Shown: positions 34,657-44,660, counted from the stretch's first letter. The stretch: DNA of 64,000 nt from Sarcodiotheca gaudichaudii (GCA_032355985.1 JAUKVZ010000001.1:682001-746000); one strand, 5' to 3'. Notes: a model not told the origin generated them from the sequence alone. Program-made: numbers and translations.

Positions 34657-34769
34657 CGAGCCACACTTCCCTTCCCTGTGAATCTCAGCAGCGCGCGCAC
34701 GAAACGCCCGGAAGCCGCAATTGGCGCCCGATAACACACTTTCTGCGATGCAAAGAGAGGTGCGAAGCC

Positions 34770-35555
34770 TTATCCGGACGTGCGCACGCCCCGATAACAC
34801 ACGCATATGCCGAAAGTCATCGGCTTCTGCGTCACAGCGGCAAATCCTGCGCGTGTTATCCGGTCCACCATCTCGCGGCGATCAAGAAAAGTATTGATCG
34901 AACGAGGCAGATAGTGGTACGCCCCGCTCTGATCGCCACTGAGCCACGTCGCCGTCCTCGGCATGATCACGCCTGAGTAGAAGTCGTTCAGGCGGGCGAT
35001 GAGCCGGGATCGAGGTCTGGCGAACTCCAGGACGACCAGCCGCCCGCCCGGACGCAGCACGCGACGGAACTCCGAGATCGCCTTCTCGGGATCTGTCACA
35101 TTGCGAATGCCGAACGCGATCGACACCACATCGAAGCTCTGATCCTCAAATGGAAGCTCCATCGCGTCGGCTTCCACATATTCGATCTCGCGGCCGGAAA
35201 TCGGCTTGCGTGATCGTGCCACAGCGAGCATCTGCGGCGTGAAATCGACTCCAAACACCTGCCGGGCGCCCGCACGAGCGAACGCGCGCGTCAGATCACC
35301 CGTCCCACACGCCACATCGAGCACGATGTCGCCCTCGCGCAGCTGCGCTTCCCGCACGGCCGCCTGACGCCATGCGCGATCGCGACCGAAGGAGTGCAGT
35401 CGATTATTCAGGTCATATCGATGCGCGATGGCGCCGAACATGCGGCGCACCTTCTCCGCCTTGCCTTCATGCTCGTGCGGATCGCCGGAGAGATCCTCCT
35501 GCGTCCAGGCCTGCGCCTCCTCGTTATTCGTCTGCTCTTCCGTCGCAACGCCCAT
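34770..35555 (-). CDS. ubiE: Demethylmenaquinone methyltransferase UbiE/MenG
   Basis: The 261-residue SAM methyltransferase has motif I VLDVACGTGDLTRAFARAGA, the acidic loop VFGVDFTPQML, EYVEADAMELPFEDQSFD and the UbiE-type signature FGIRNVTDPEKAISEFRRVLRPGGRLVVLEF. It methylates demethylmenaquinone to menaquinone (or a ubiquinone precursor); with System II cytochrome c genes and NDH-2 elsewhere, menaquinone is most likely. About 30 acidic/polar residues precede the core. ATG 35555 has AGGAGG six bases upstream. It is divergent from the M48 gene. Confidence 0.93.
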   Translation of the reverse strand: MGVATEEQTNNEEAQAWTQEDLSGDPHEHEGKAEKVRRMFGAIAHRYDLNNRLHSFGRDRAWRQAAVREAQLREGDIVLDVACGTGDLTRAFARAGARQVFGVDFTPQMLAVARSRKPISGREIEYVEADAMELPFEDQSFDVVSIAFGIRNVTDPEKAISEFRRVLRPGGRLVVLEFARPRSRLIARLNDFYSGVIMPRTATWLSGDQSGAYHYLPRSINTFLDRREMVDRITRAGFAAVTQKPMTFGICVCYRGVRTSG

Positions 35556-35660
35556 GCATCGCCTCCTGCCGAATCCGGGCCGCGCCCGTGTCTTCCGCGA
35601 TCGTACTCATTGAGGATCGGCCTCGTATAAGATTGAACATCACGGAGAAGGAGAAGTCCG

Positions 35661-36524
35661 ATGCCGCGTGAACGCCTGCTCGCATTCCTGACCGCCCTCG
35701 TGCTCGTCGCTCCCCTCGTCGGATGCACGACGAACGCCGCGACGGGCCGCAGCCAGTTCAATCTGCTCAGCCGCGAGGACGAAATCGCGCTGGGTGAGCA
35801 GTCCAAGAGCCAGCTCGCCGGCGAATATGACGGCGCCGTGCCCGATGCGCAGGTGCAGGCCTACGTCACCAGCGTCGGCATGAGCCTCGTCGAGCACGTC
35901 GAAGGCGACTATGGCGATCTGCCGTGGGAGTTCACGCTGCTCCAGTCCGACGTGGTCAACGCCTTCGCCCTTCCCGGAGGCAAGGTCTTCATGACCCGCG
36001 GCCTGGCCGAGCAGCTGGACAATGAAGCACAGCTCGCCGGCGTCCTGGGGCACGAAGTCGGCCACGTCACCGCAGAGCACGCCGACAAACGCATTTCAAA
36101 TCAGATGATCGTGACGGGCCTCGTCATCGGCACGGCCGTCGCGGCAAGTGGCGGCGATTCCGACCTGGTTCGCGCCGGCGCCCCGCTCCTGGTCGGCGCC
36201 AGCGGACAGGGCTTCCTGCTCAAGTTCGGCCGCGACGAGGAACTCGAAGCCGACAAGCTTGGCATGCGCTACATGGTCAAGGCCGGCTACAACCCCGAGG
36301 GACAACTGCGGGTGATGGAAGTGCTGAAAGCCGAAGGCGAGGGCCAGGCCCGACCGCCGGAGTTCCTCAGCACGCATCCCTATCCCGAGCGGCGCATCAA
36401 GGCGATTGAGAAGGAGCTGGAGAAGCGCTACGAGGCGCGCATCCAGTCCGGCGAGCTTCGCGAATACAGCGAACGCTATCGCGAGCGCCTGCTCGATCCA
36501 CTGTCGCGCATTCCCAATAACTAA
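35661..36524 (+). CDS. M48-family metalloprotease lipoprotein
   Basis: The 287-residue protein has a lipoprotein signal with lipobox LVGC (Cys22) and the zinc motif HEVGH at residues 131-135, followed by the third-ligand element DEELEADKLGMRYMVKAGY. The M48B fold, as in BepA and LoiP, cleaves misfolded outer-membrane or envelope proteins. The acylation places it at the outer face of a membrane in the envelope. GGAGAAGGAG upstream of ATG 35661 is a strong ribosome-binding site. Its TAA overlaps the convergent M19 gene's stop. Confidence 0.93.
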   Translation: MPRERLLAFLTALVLVAPLVGCTTNAATGRSQFNLLSREDEIALGEQSKSQLAGEYDGAVPDAQVQAYVTSVGMSLVEHVEGDYGDLPWEFTLLQSDVVNAFALPGGKVFMTRGLAEQLDNEAQLAGVLGHEVGHVTAEHADKRISNQMIVTGLVIGTAVAASGGDSDLVRAGAPLLVGASGQGFLLKFGRDEELEADKLGMRYMVKAGYNPEGQLRVMEVLKAEGEGQARPPEFLSTHPYPERRIKAIEKELEKRYEARIQSGELREYSERYRERLLDPLSRIPNN

Positions 36525-37636
36525 AGAGCGCTGGCGATCTCCGGCCGCGCGCTGAAGCGCTCCGAGAGAAAACGTGTCCAGTTGCCGATGCGAAAGCCCT
36601 CGAGTTCCTGATCCGACCAGCCGCGCGATTCCAGCGCATCAGTGATCAAATCAAGATCTCCCGGTGTGTCGATGCCCGCCGGCAGATGTTCGCTGCTGAT
36701 GCCGCCATCCATATCAGAGCCCATCCCGACGCCCTGACGATTTCCTTGCAGCTCACAGATGTGCTCAACATGGCGAACGCAATCATCGATGGTCGCTCGC
36801 TTCGCCTTTCCAGTCAGCACATCGTTTGACAGAAAGTTCGAAACGAGATTCAGCCCGATCACACCGCCCCGCCTGCCGATCTCACGAATCGTTTCATCAG
36901 CGAGATGTCGCTCGTTGTCATCCTCAAGCAGCACGCGGCAGTTGGAGTGCGACGCCATCACCGGCTTGTCGGTCGCCTCCAGCAACTCATCCGTCGCCGC
37001 CTGACTCAGATGCGAGAGATCATGCACGAGGCTGAGTTGATCCATGCCCTTGACGAGCTCGCGCCCGATGTCAGTCAGCCCGACACCTGAAGCGCCATTG
37101 CCGCCCGCGTACCGGCTGGGCGTCCACCACGCCATGCCGATCGCCACGACGCCGCGCGCCGCCCACCATTCCAGTTCATCGGGCGAGCGAATGGGATCCG
37201 CATTCTCGATCAGGACGCCGAGTGTCAGCGGCGCCGATCTGTTTCGTCGCGTCAGCCCATCAAACGGCTTGCCCCCCGGCATTTCCGCCACGCCCATGCC
37301 GCCTCGCGTTTCGCCAAGCTCCGGATCAAACCGAAGCGCTGCCGGCAGCGTGAGGCTCGCCTGCGATCGCTCGTGCCACGTCAGATAGACCTCGAGTTGT
37401 GCGCGTCCCTTTCGGAAAGCCGCTTCGACATCATCTTTGGGATACGCCTCGGCGCCGGCGCCGTCAGGCTCGGTGAAAATCGTTCCCAGTGCGCCAACGA
37501 TGCGGCCCTCTTCAAGAGATCGCAATGTCACGCCAGCGGGCGGATGCGGACCGCCGCACTGATCGATATCCGCGGCCATATCTCTTCCGCTGACCGCCAG
37601 ATACGCAAGATCAAGATGTGCATCAAACCAGGACAC
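36521..37636 (-). CDS. M19-family dipeptidase (membrane dipeptidase-like)
   Basis: The 371-residue protein has metal-binding DAHLDLAY at the N-terminus, VHDLSHLS and MASHSNCR mid-protein, and GVGMGSDMDGG, the M19 hallmark. These enzymes use a binuclear zinc site to hydrolyse dipeptides and some beta-lactams; there is no signal peptide here, so this copy is probably cytoplasmic. The start is GTG 37636, with GGAAGG six bases upstream. It lies 43 bases downstream of the receiver gene on the same strand, so it may be co-transcribed with the envelope operon. Confidence 0.92.
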   Translation of the reverse strand: MSWFDAHLDLAYLAVSGRDMAADIDQCGGPHPPAGVTLRSLEEGRIVGALGTIFTEPDGAGAEAYPKDDVEAAFRKGRAQLEVYLTWHERSQASLTLPAALRFDPELGETRGGMGVAEMPGGKPFDGLTRRNRSAPLTLGVLIENADPIRSPDELEWWAARGVVAIGMAWWTPSRYAGGNGASGVGLTDIGRELVKGMDQLSLVHDLSHLSQAATDELLEATDKPVMASHSNCRVLLEDDNERHLADETIREIGRRGGVIGLNLVSNFLSNDVLTGKAKRATIDDCVRHVEHICELQGNRQGVGMGSDMDGGISSEHLPAGIDTPGDLDLITDALESRGWSDQELEGFRIGNWTRFLSERFSARPEIASAL

Positions 37637-37679
37637 GAAACGCCTTCCTCCTCCTGTGCCGTTCAGACTGTGCCGCCGA

Positions 37680-38234
37680 TTAGTTGTCGGCCCCGCCCTG
37701 CTTCAGGCGCTTCATCTCAGCAAGCGTCGATTCAAGTTGCTGTTTGAGCAGGCGCACTCGCATGAGCGAACGGACACGCGTCACCAGTTCAATCTTGTGC
37801 ACAGGCTTCGTCAGGAAGTCATCGGCGCCCGACTCCACGGCTCGCTCGATGTCACTCACTTCATTCAGCGCCGTCACCATGATGATCGGAATGTCACGCG
37901 TCGCCGGATCCGACTTGAGCTTCGAACACACCTGAAAGCCGCTCATGCGAGGCATCATCACATCGAGCAGAATGAGATCAGGCGCCGTGCCTTCGACTGC
38001 CGAGACGGCCTCCAGGCCATCAGCCGCCGTCTGGATGCGGCAGCCAAGATCCTCAAGATAGGCCACGAGCAGTTCAAGATTCTGCTCGTTGTCATCCACC
38101 ACCAGAACGGTTGCGGAAGAAAGATCGGTGTCCTGTAGGGGCAGCGCCGAAGCATCGGGCTCCATGGTCCGCGTCTCCATTTGCGTTTCGCCGTCTGTCA
38201 TGCGCACGCTCCGGTTCAAGGGTCGATCACCCAT
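37680..38234 (-). CDS. Response-regulator receiver protein
   Basis: A 184-residue CheY-like protein with an acidic pair DD at 47-48, phospho-acceptor Asp90 in LLLDVMMP, Thr120 and Lys142 in LTKPV. About 40 polar residues precede the domain and a helical coiled-coil tail (VRSLMRVRLLKQQLESTLAEMKRLKQ) follows, with no DNA-binding or enzyme output domain, so it probably acts by protein interaction. A histidine kinase is not in the window. It is 32 bases downstream of the envelope operon's last gene. ATG 38234 follows a G-rich Shine-Dalgarno-like AAGGGGG. Confidence 0.9.
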   Translation of the reverse strand: MGDRPLNRSVRMTDGETQMETRTMEPDASALPLQDTDLSSATVLVVDDNEQNLELLVAYLEDLGCRIQTAADGLEAVSAVEGTAPDLILLDVMMPRMSGFQVCSKLKSDPATRDIPIIMVTALNEVSDIERAVESGADDFLTKPVHKIELVTRVRSLMRVRLLKQQLESTLAEMKRLKQGGADN

Positions 38235-38266
38235 GCTACCCCCTTCCAGCTTCCGTCGCGGAGGCG

Positions 38267-39133
38267 TCAGGGCGCGATCCATCGACCATCCCGCCAGACG
38301 CTTCGGGAAGGATCGATCTGATACACCCGCGCAAGCTCGCTCGGATGAAAGTCACGGATCGGCACGCCATCCATGATCAGCAGTTGAGCGCTCCATTTTT
38401 CCGGCGTGGCCCCAAGCAGCACCGCCTCCACCGCCACATGCTCAGCAAGGGCCGTCTCATCGAACTCCGGTCCGGGATCGCCCTTACAAGCCGTACACAG
38501 GCGCGCGGGAACATCCGGCCCATTGTTGATGAATCGACGACGTTTGCACGAACGACATGCAGGCGTGTCCTGCGCATGATTCATCGATCGCTGTATGACG
38601 CGCACGTGATGCTCAGGCAGTTCGTCAATCACGCCGCTGTCGAGCGCATCCTTGAAACCGAGCGTGGCCCTTCGATAGTCGCCCGCTCGATGCCGCCCCA
38701 TCGCCTCGGCAAGCAGGAAGGCATCCGCCTGACTGGCGCCCCCGCCACCATCCAGCGGCCAGTCGATGCGTCCGGGATCTTGATCCATCGCACGGGCCAG
38801 CGCTTCAAGCCATCGCCGCTCCGCAGCATCCGTCGAAAGATCCCGAATGCCGAGGCACGCGCTTGAACCAAGCTCGATTGGCTCCTGATGTCGATCGAGT
38901 TCAAACGCCAGCACATACAGCCGCCGCGCGAGCGCTACATCATCCTCGTCCTGCGCTTCATACGCGATCTCCTCGGCCAGTTCGAAATACGCCATCGGAG
39001 TGTCAGGCGCAAGCGCCGCCAGTCGCTCGGCACGATCATTGCCGGCCGCGGCGTTCTGCGCCAGCGCGAACCGGGCGCAGGCGATCGTCACGATCACCGG
39101 CACGAAGACGAATGCAATCAGTCGCGTGCTCAC
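38267..39133 (-). CDS. Secreted protein with a CxxC zinc-ribbon-like region
   Basis: The 288-residue protein has a signal peptide (VFVPVIVTIACARFALA), helical repeats in the first 150 residues (ELAEEIAYEAQDEDDVALARRLYVLAFEL), then a zinc-ribbon-like element with CRSC and CTAC separated by about 20 residues, and a hydrophilic C-terminus. The role is unknown; zinc binding is inferred from the four cysteines. Its GTG start overlaps the preceding stop by GTGA. It is the last of the eight coupled genes of the vWA-ExbB-ExbD operon. Confidence 0.72.
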   Translation of the reverse strand: MSTRLIAFVFVPVIVTIACARFALAQNAAAGNDRAERLAALAPDTPMAYFELAEEIAYEAQDEDDVALARRLYVLAFELDRHQEPIELGSSACLGIRDLSTDAAERRWLEALARAMDQDPGRIDWPLDGGGGASQADAFLLAEAMGRHRAGDYRRATLGFKDALDSGVIDELPEHHVRVIQRSMNHAQDTPACRSCKRRRFINNGPDVPARLCTACKGDPGPEFDETALAEHVAVEAVLLGATPEKWSAQLLIMDGVPIRDFHPSELARVYQIDPSRSVWRDGRWIAP

Positions 39134-41952
39134 GCTTCATCCTCCTCTCCCGGATCGAGGCCGTAGCGGATCATCCAGAGCCGCAGTTGGGCAAGCTCCG
39201 CATCCCGGATCTGCATGATCACGGATGTCGCCCGCCGCCGCTCTTCGCTCAGTTCGCTGATCACTCTTTCGACGACCGACATCTGCCCCGGGCGCTCAGC
39301 CGCGATGACAATCGCCATCAGTTCGGCGATACCGCTCTGCGTGGCGCAGAATCGCCCGATCGGCTGTGTTGTCAGCCTGAGTCGACCATCCATGCGCCGC
39401 TCGACGGCCCACGTCGATCCTTCGCCGCGCTCGCTGGGCGCCACCTGATCCGCTTTCTCCAGCCAGTCCTGAAACACACGCGCCGCGGCCGCGCTGGGCG
39501 TCATCGACGCGCCCGTCCCGGGCGAGACACTCATCCTTCCCGCATACGCCAGACCCATGTCCTGCGCCAGCTTGTCCGTCTGTCGGGATGCATCGTCTTC
39601 CGACAGCGCATTGAGAAGCGCCTCGACCAGGGCTCGACGCGCGTTCATGCGCCATCCCGGATCCTTGACCTGCGGAAGCGCCGCGCCTGTCATCGATTCG
39701 ATCGTGTCGCTCACCGTTTCCGTCTGCGGCGCCTTCAGCAGCGCCTCCAGCGCTCCATTCAGCGCCCAGCGCTGATGCGCGCGCTTTACAAGCTGCAACG
39801 ATGCAGCCAGGCGCACGGCGCTGCTGGAACTTGTGAACGCTGCCTCTGCAAGCACATCGCCATCAACCGGCCCGATCTCATTGACACCCGATTCGAGCGC
39901 GCGCAGCGCGTCGAGTTGACCATCTTCGTCATTGCGCGAGAGGCTCAGATACGAAACAGCCCATGCGCCATCGTCCTCATCCCACATCCCCGGCGCCACA
40001 CCTCCGCCACGGCGAATATCCGTCACAGGTGATGAACTCAGCAGCGCCGCCTGCTCCAGCGCATGTGACGCCGCATCGGTCTGTCCCTGCCAGTGATGCG
40101 AGGCGGCTTCATTCAATCGAGCCGCGATGGCCGCATGCCAGAGCATGGCCAGCCACGAACCTTCATCGACCCGTTGCGCCAGCACTTCTGTGGTTCGTCG
40201 ACGCCACGCCAGCGCGACGCTGTCCGTTTCAGGCGCGGTGCGCATATTCCAGAGCGTCGCCAGCTCATCGCGCACGTCCCGCCGCCGCTGCCGCGTCGAA
40301 GCGCTCGTCAGCGCCGCATCAGGCCCGGCGCCGGCGACATGACCTGCATTGATCACCCATTGCGAAAGAATCGCCAGATCCGGCATGGGGATCTGCGGAT
40401 TGTCGAACCAGGCAAGCATGCGCGATCGCGCCTCACTCTGGGGCGACTCCCAGTCCATCGCCTCCAGCAGCCGCTCGATGACCTCCCTGCTCTCTGAATG
40501 CAGCGCCGGTGAAGCGCCGGCCACGAGAAACAGTTCGATCGCATTGGCGATCATCACATCGCCATCAGCATGCGCAGGCGATGAAGGCCACAGCGCCGCG
40601 TCCAGCCAGTACGCCCACGCCTGCGCGAACTCCCCCGATCGCTCGCCGGGATCAGATGTCAGCGGCATTTTCGACAGCGCCGCGCGAAGCGCCGCGTGCA
40701 CACCATTGATGAATGTCGCCTCACCCGCCGGACGACCGCGCACCAGCGCCGTCGCAAGCGCCAGATCCACATCACGTCGAAGCTGCGCCGAGAGATCCTG
40801 CCCGCGCGCCAGCCTGTTCAGCATCCCCACCGCCCAGATGGAAGGCAGCACTTCCTGCGAGCGGAAGCGCCCTTCGCCGGGCGCCAGTGTTCGTGCGCGA
40901 TTGACGATCGCCGCAAGCGCCCGACCCTGCCCTTCGCCGCCCGGCGCCGCTCGATAGAAGTATTCGACAATCGACTCGATGATCGAGTGCATCTCTGCCT
41001 GGGAGACACTCGGCCACTCCCGGGCGAAAAACATCATCGTGCGATCGAATCGAAACGCCGCTTCGCCCGGATCGGTCGCCAGCAGATCAATCGACGTCTG
41101 CAGCTTGATGATCGCATCCTCGATCGACACCGGCTCCTGCGGCAAAGTGACCGCAACCGCGCGATCGCCTTCCACCGACGCTTCGCCTGCATCAATCGTC
41201 GGCGTCGCCTCTTCAGCGGGTGCGCCAGGCGCGGTTGCCGTCCCGGGCCGGGTTGATTCGACAGCTGGCTGGGCCCGGTGATGCGTCGTCTCACGCGTCA
41301 GTTCAAACACCACACCCGCCACGGCAAGCAGCGTCACTGCAACGACAAGCGTCCCCAGAAGCGCCGCGCGCGCTTTGCGCTTGACGCGAACAAGCTCCTG
41401 CTGCGCCCCTTCCTGAATCGAGGAGTACACGCCGCCTTCGATCTTCGCCTGAGTCGGTGCGGCAGACATGATCTTCTGCGGCTGTTCGGCGCGCTCGCCG
41501 CCGCTTCGAAGGCTTCGCAACACGCTTCGCGCTCGCGCCGGCGTCAATCCATACGCATGCGCCAGCCCGATCAGCAGACGGCGCGATCGACGATCGAGTC
41601 TTCTCGAAAGCGCAATCACTCGGATGGCCGCCTGGCGATACGCAAGCGCTGCATGATCCGCCGATCCCGTCGGCGCGGAGACAGTCTGGCCCATCGCACG
41701 GCGCTGAATAAGATGCGCCCGCACCGTCGGATCAAGCAACTGCGCCGCCGCGGCGTGCAAAGCCAGACGAACTTCATCACCATCATGTGATGCGCCCTGC
41801 CCATGCTCGGCCAGCCGCGCCAGTCGGCGCTCCAGCGCCTCGTGCACCTGCGCATCGGTGAACTCACCCGGCTTCAGGCCGAGCAGATCAAAAGGCGAGT
41901 CTGCCTCCGCCGGCAACCCAAGCAGTCTCTGGATGGGAGAAAGACGCGTCAC
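39130..41952 (-). CDS. Large single-pass membrane protein with J-domain-like N-terminus
   Basis: The 940-residue protein starts with a region (FDLLGLKPGEFTDAQVHEALERRLARL, and LLDPTVRAHL) resembling the J-domain-like domains of planctomycete membrane proteins, but lacking the HPD triad needed to activate Hsp70. One membrane helix (ARAALLGTLVVAVTLLAVAGVVFEL, about residues 193-218) separates this from a very large outer domain of Ala/Leu-rich helical repeats. The product may be a scaffold of the ExbB/ExbD complex at the membrane. Start GTG 41952 overlaps the upstream stop by GTGA. No family with a known function is recognised. Confidence 0.7.
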   Translation of the reverse strand: MTRLSPIQRLLGLPAEADSPFDLLGLKPGEFTDAQVHEALERRLARLAEHGQGASHDGDEVRLALHAAAAQLLDPTVRAHLIQRRAMGQTVSAPTGSADHAALAYRQAAIRVIALSRRLDRRSRRLLIGLAHAYGLTPARARSVLRSLRSGGERAEQPQKIMSAAPTQAKIEGGVYSSIQEGAQQELVRVKRKARAALLGTLVVAVTLLAVAGVVFELTRETTHHRAQPAVESTRPGTATAPGAPAEEATPTIDAGEASVEGDRAVAVTLPQEPVSIEDAIIKLQTSIDLLATDPGEAAFRFDRTMMFFAREWPSVSQAEMHSIIESIVEYFYRAAPGGEGQGRALAAIVNRARTLAPGEGRFRSQEVLPSIWAVGMLNRLARGQDLSAQLRRDVDLALATALVRGRPAGEATFINGVHAALRAALSKMPLTSDPGERSGEFAQAWAYWLDAALWPSSPAHADGDVMIANAIELFLVAGASPALHSESREVIERLLEAMDWESPQSEARSRMLAWFDNPQIPMPDLAILSQWVINAGHVAGAGPDAALTSASTRQRRRDVRDELATLWNMRTAPETDSVALAWRRRTTEVLAQRVDEGSWLAMLWHAAIAARLNEAASHHWQGQTDAASHALEQAALLSSSPVTDIRRGGGVAPGMWDEDDGAWAVSYLSLSRNDEDGQLDALRALESGVNEIGPVDGDVLAEAAFTSSSSAVRLAASLQLVKRAHQRWALNGALEALLKAPQTETVSDTIESMTGAALPQVKDPGWRMNARRALVEALLNALSEDDASRQTDKLAQDMGLAYAGRMSVSPGTGASMTPSAAAARVFQDWLEKADQVAPSERGEGSTWAVERRMDGRLRLTTQPIGRFCATQSGIAELMAIVIAAERPGQMSVVERVISELSEERRRATSVIMQIRDAELAQLRLWMIRYGLDPGEEDEA

Positions 41953-44660
41953 GTGCCGCCGAGCTCCTCATGCAACTGACGCAGGCGCGCCCCCCAGGGC
42001 GCCGGGCCGTAGTTCGGATGCAGCACGGCATGCTGCGCAATGACATCCCGCGCCCTTCTACGATCGACCTGCATCAACAGGCGCAGCAGGCGATAGCGAG
42101 CTTCAAACCAGGCCGGCTCCGATGAGTCAAGGCCGGAAGACAACGTTCGCCAGCACTCAAGGGCCGTCTGCCGATCGGCCGCAGCTTCGGATAACTCAGC
42201 CATCCGCCGCAGGAACGATGCGCTTCCCGGATGCTGCGCCAGCACGCGCCGATGCAGCGCAATCGCCAGCGCCCGCGCTCGCACATCATCCGTCAGCATC
42301 CACAGATCGTGCGCCGCCTCCGCCGTCGCCGTCTCGACGCCGAGTTGCACCTCATCATCCACAGTTCCCGCATGCTCATCGATCAGCGCCAGCAAATTGG
42401 CGCCCTCCTCCAGCACCACGCGCGTCAGACGTGTCAGTTCCTCCTTCGGCGAACGCGCTCGCTTGGCGAATCGCCATCGCTCCACCGCATGAGCGAAGAG
42501 CAAACGTTCTCCAACGTAGGCGCCAAGCTCGCCCTCCCCTCCATCACCTGCCGACACCTCTTCAGCCAGCGCACGAGCGAGACTCAGATCACCTCGTGCA
42601 AGCGCCATCTGTGCGCGGCGATAGGTCAGTTCCGATTCGATGTTCGCTCGCTCCGACGCGTCCGCCGCATCCAAAGCGCCGGATGTCGCAATGGAGTCGA
42701 GCACCCGCTCGGCGCGATCCGGGTTGGCGCCCGTCAGCGAGAGCATCGCGGCGAGCAATCGACGGCCTCGCGAAAGCACCCGCACCAGCGACGTCTGGTC
42801 TCCTGCTTCCGCCTCGCGCATGTCAATGAAGAAGACCGTCTCCGCCACTTCCACATAACGTCCCGCGGCCCAGTTCTTCGTATCCGGCGGCGCCTGCTCC
42901 CACATCACAAAGAGCAGTTGCGAGGCGCGCCGTCGCGCCGATCCATACGCATTCGAGTTGCTCGACACGCGAAGCAGAAGGCTCACGCGATCCTCATCCC
43001 TCAGCCCCGCCGCATTTGCCTTGCGATACAGCATCGCCCCGGCCGCCGGATGCGATGAATGCGCATCGAGAAACGCATCGACATATGCCTGCAGCAGCTG
43101 CGGCGCTTCCGTCGGCGCATTCCGAGTCGCAATCGCCTGCTCCAGCGCCTGGATCGCAAGCGCCGCCGATTCGCTGGATTCCGGCTCATCTGCCGAATCC
43201 GACGCTTCATGCAAAACGCGTGCGGCTTCCACGAACGCAGCGCCCGCATCCGGCTGCATCGGCGCACTCATGTACAGGCACAATCCGAGCAACGAACGCG
43301 CTCGCGCCGCCGCGGATGCATGCTCTCCCGCATCCGGCGCCTCGATGGACGCCGCCAGGGCGTCCGCCGCCTTTTGAAAGAGCGCCGCGATCTTCGGATC
43401 CTGCACCGGTTCAGTCGCCAGCCTGCCGGACGCCAGATGAGCCGACCGAGCCGCCTCATAGGCAAGCAACCCGCGAACATGCAGCCCGATGAATCCGCGC
43501 GAACCAACGAGCGATTCGCCATACCGGCGCGCCAGATCCAGTGTCTGCGTCAGCTCCCCGCGCGCAACAAGCATCGACACGCCAATCGATGCAAGCGTCT
43601 CGCGAATGCGGCGCGTCTCCGCGTTTCGTGAAGTTCCTTCCAGACACAGCACCGTCAGCAGTCTGGCTTCCGCCGATGTCAAACCCGCCGCGCCGCGTTC
43701 GACAAGCAGCGCATCAACGAAATCGGCGAGCTCAGGCCAACGCCCGGTGTACGCCAGCACTGTCATCCGGCGCGCCGCAAGCTCGGCGCGAACATCAGCA
43801 GGCGTCTCTTCGCTCTCATCAACAATATCCAGCCAGGCCAGCGCCTCGCCCGTCTGGCCGAGCGCCGCAAAGCATGCAGCCACGCCCACGGCAGAGCGCG
43901 ACACATGCTCGAATCGCAACAGATCCGCCGGGAACTTCTCCCGATTCGCAGGCTCGCCATCACTTGATTGCAGCACCCAGCCGAACTGACGCAGCGCCGA
44001 CTGCGCCGCGGACTGCACGCCCGCAAACTCCGCCAGATACGTATTGCACCAGCCCGCCAGATAAAACGCCTGCGATCGCCGCCGCCGCTCTTCACGCAGC
44101 ATGTGGCTCAGCAACTCGTCATCCCGGCGACCCTCATCCTGCTGCCGCTCAAGCTCCTGAACCCGCCGATGCGCCGCGCGCGCCAGCACATCCAGTTCAT
44201 CGCCAACAACCTGAAAGATCGCAATCGCTTCTTCCAGCGCCTCACGCTCGCGAAAGCGCACGCGCCATTCCTCGGCAAGCGATTCGGCGCGAATGTACGC
44301 CGCCCGATCGAGCATGATGGTCAGATCCGGCGAGTTGAGCCCCCCCGCTTCCTGCACAAGCGCCCGTGCTTTTTCCTGAATCAGCGCCCGAGCCTCCTGC
44401 GTGTCCGCCTCCTCCATCTGTTCCACGTAAATCGCCGCCAGCCGCTCCGCCAGACGCGTTCGCTCCTCGCCCCGAGCGGACTCCAGTCGCTGCTCCAGAT
44501 CCGCGGCCAGCAGATGCGTCAGCCCGCGCTCCTCCAGATAACGCTCGACAATCCACTCCGCGCTTGGCGCAAAGCCTTCGCCCTGACCGGACGCACGATC
44601 GGCGCCCGCGCAGCACATGGAAAACGCGCCCAGAAATATGAGGCTACGACGCAGGCACAT
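41949..44660 (-). CDS. Large secreted TPR-like repeat protein
   Basis: The 903-residue protein has a signal peptide (MCLRRSLIFLGAFSMCCAG; a cysteine pair at the end of the hydrophobic stretch might also make it a lipoprotein) and a long run of 34-residue-like helical hairpins, for example RLAERLAAIYVEQMEEADTQEARAL and AVGVAACFAALGQTGEALAWLDIV. This is a tetratricopeptide-like alpha-solenoid outside the membrane, suitable for binding partners such as the vWA or ExbD periplasmic domains. It overlaps the ExbD gene by 17 bases and the next gene by GTGA, so coupled expression is clear. No enzyme motif is visible. Confidence 0.75.
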   Translation of the reverse strand: MCLRRSLIFLGAFSMCCAGADRASGQGEGFAPSAEWIVERYLEERGLTHLLAADLEQRLESARGEERTRLAERLAAIYVEQMEEADTQEARALIQEKARALVQEAGGLNSPDLTIMLDRAAYIRAESLAEEWRVRFREREALEEAIAIFQVVGDELDVLARAAHRRVQELERQQDEGRRDDELLSHMLREERRRRSQAFYLAGWCNTYLAEFAGVQSAAQSALRQFGWVLQSSDGEPANREKFPADLLRFEHVSRSAVGVAACFAALGQTGEALAWLDIVDESEETPADVRAELAARRMTVLAYTGRWPELADFVDALLVERGAAGLTSAEARLLTVLCLEGTSRNAETRRIRETLASIGVSMLVARGELTQTLDLARRYGESLVGSRGFIGLHVRGLLAYEAARSAHLASGRLATEPVQDPKIAALFQKAADALAASIEAPDAGEHASAAARARSLLGLCLYMSAPMQPDAGAAFVEAARVLHEASDSADEPESSESAALAIQALEQAIATRNAPTEAPQLLQAYVDAFLDAHSSHPAAGAMLYRKANAAGLRDEDRVSLLLRVSSNSNAYGSARRRASQLLFVMWEQAPPDTKNWAAGRYVEVAETVFFIDMREAEAGDQTSLVRVLSRGRRLLAAMLSLTGANPDRAERVLDSIATSGALDAADASERANIESELTYRRAQMALARGDLSLARALAEEVSAGDGGEGELGAYVGERLLFAHAVERWRFAKRARSPKEELTRLTRVVLEEGANLLALIDEHAGTVDDEVQLGVETATAEAAHDLWMLTDDVRARALAIALHRRVLAQHPGSASFLRRMAELSEAAADRQTALECWRTLSSGLDSSEPAWFEARYRLLRLLMQVDRRRARDVIAQHAVLHPNYGPAPWGARLRQLHEELGGT

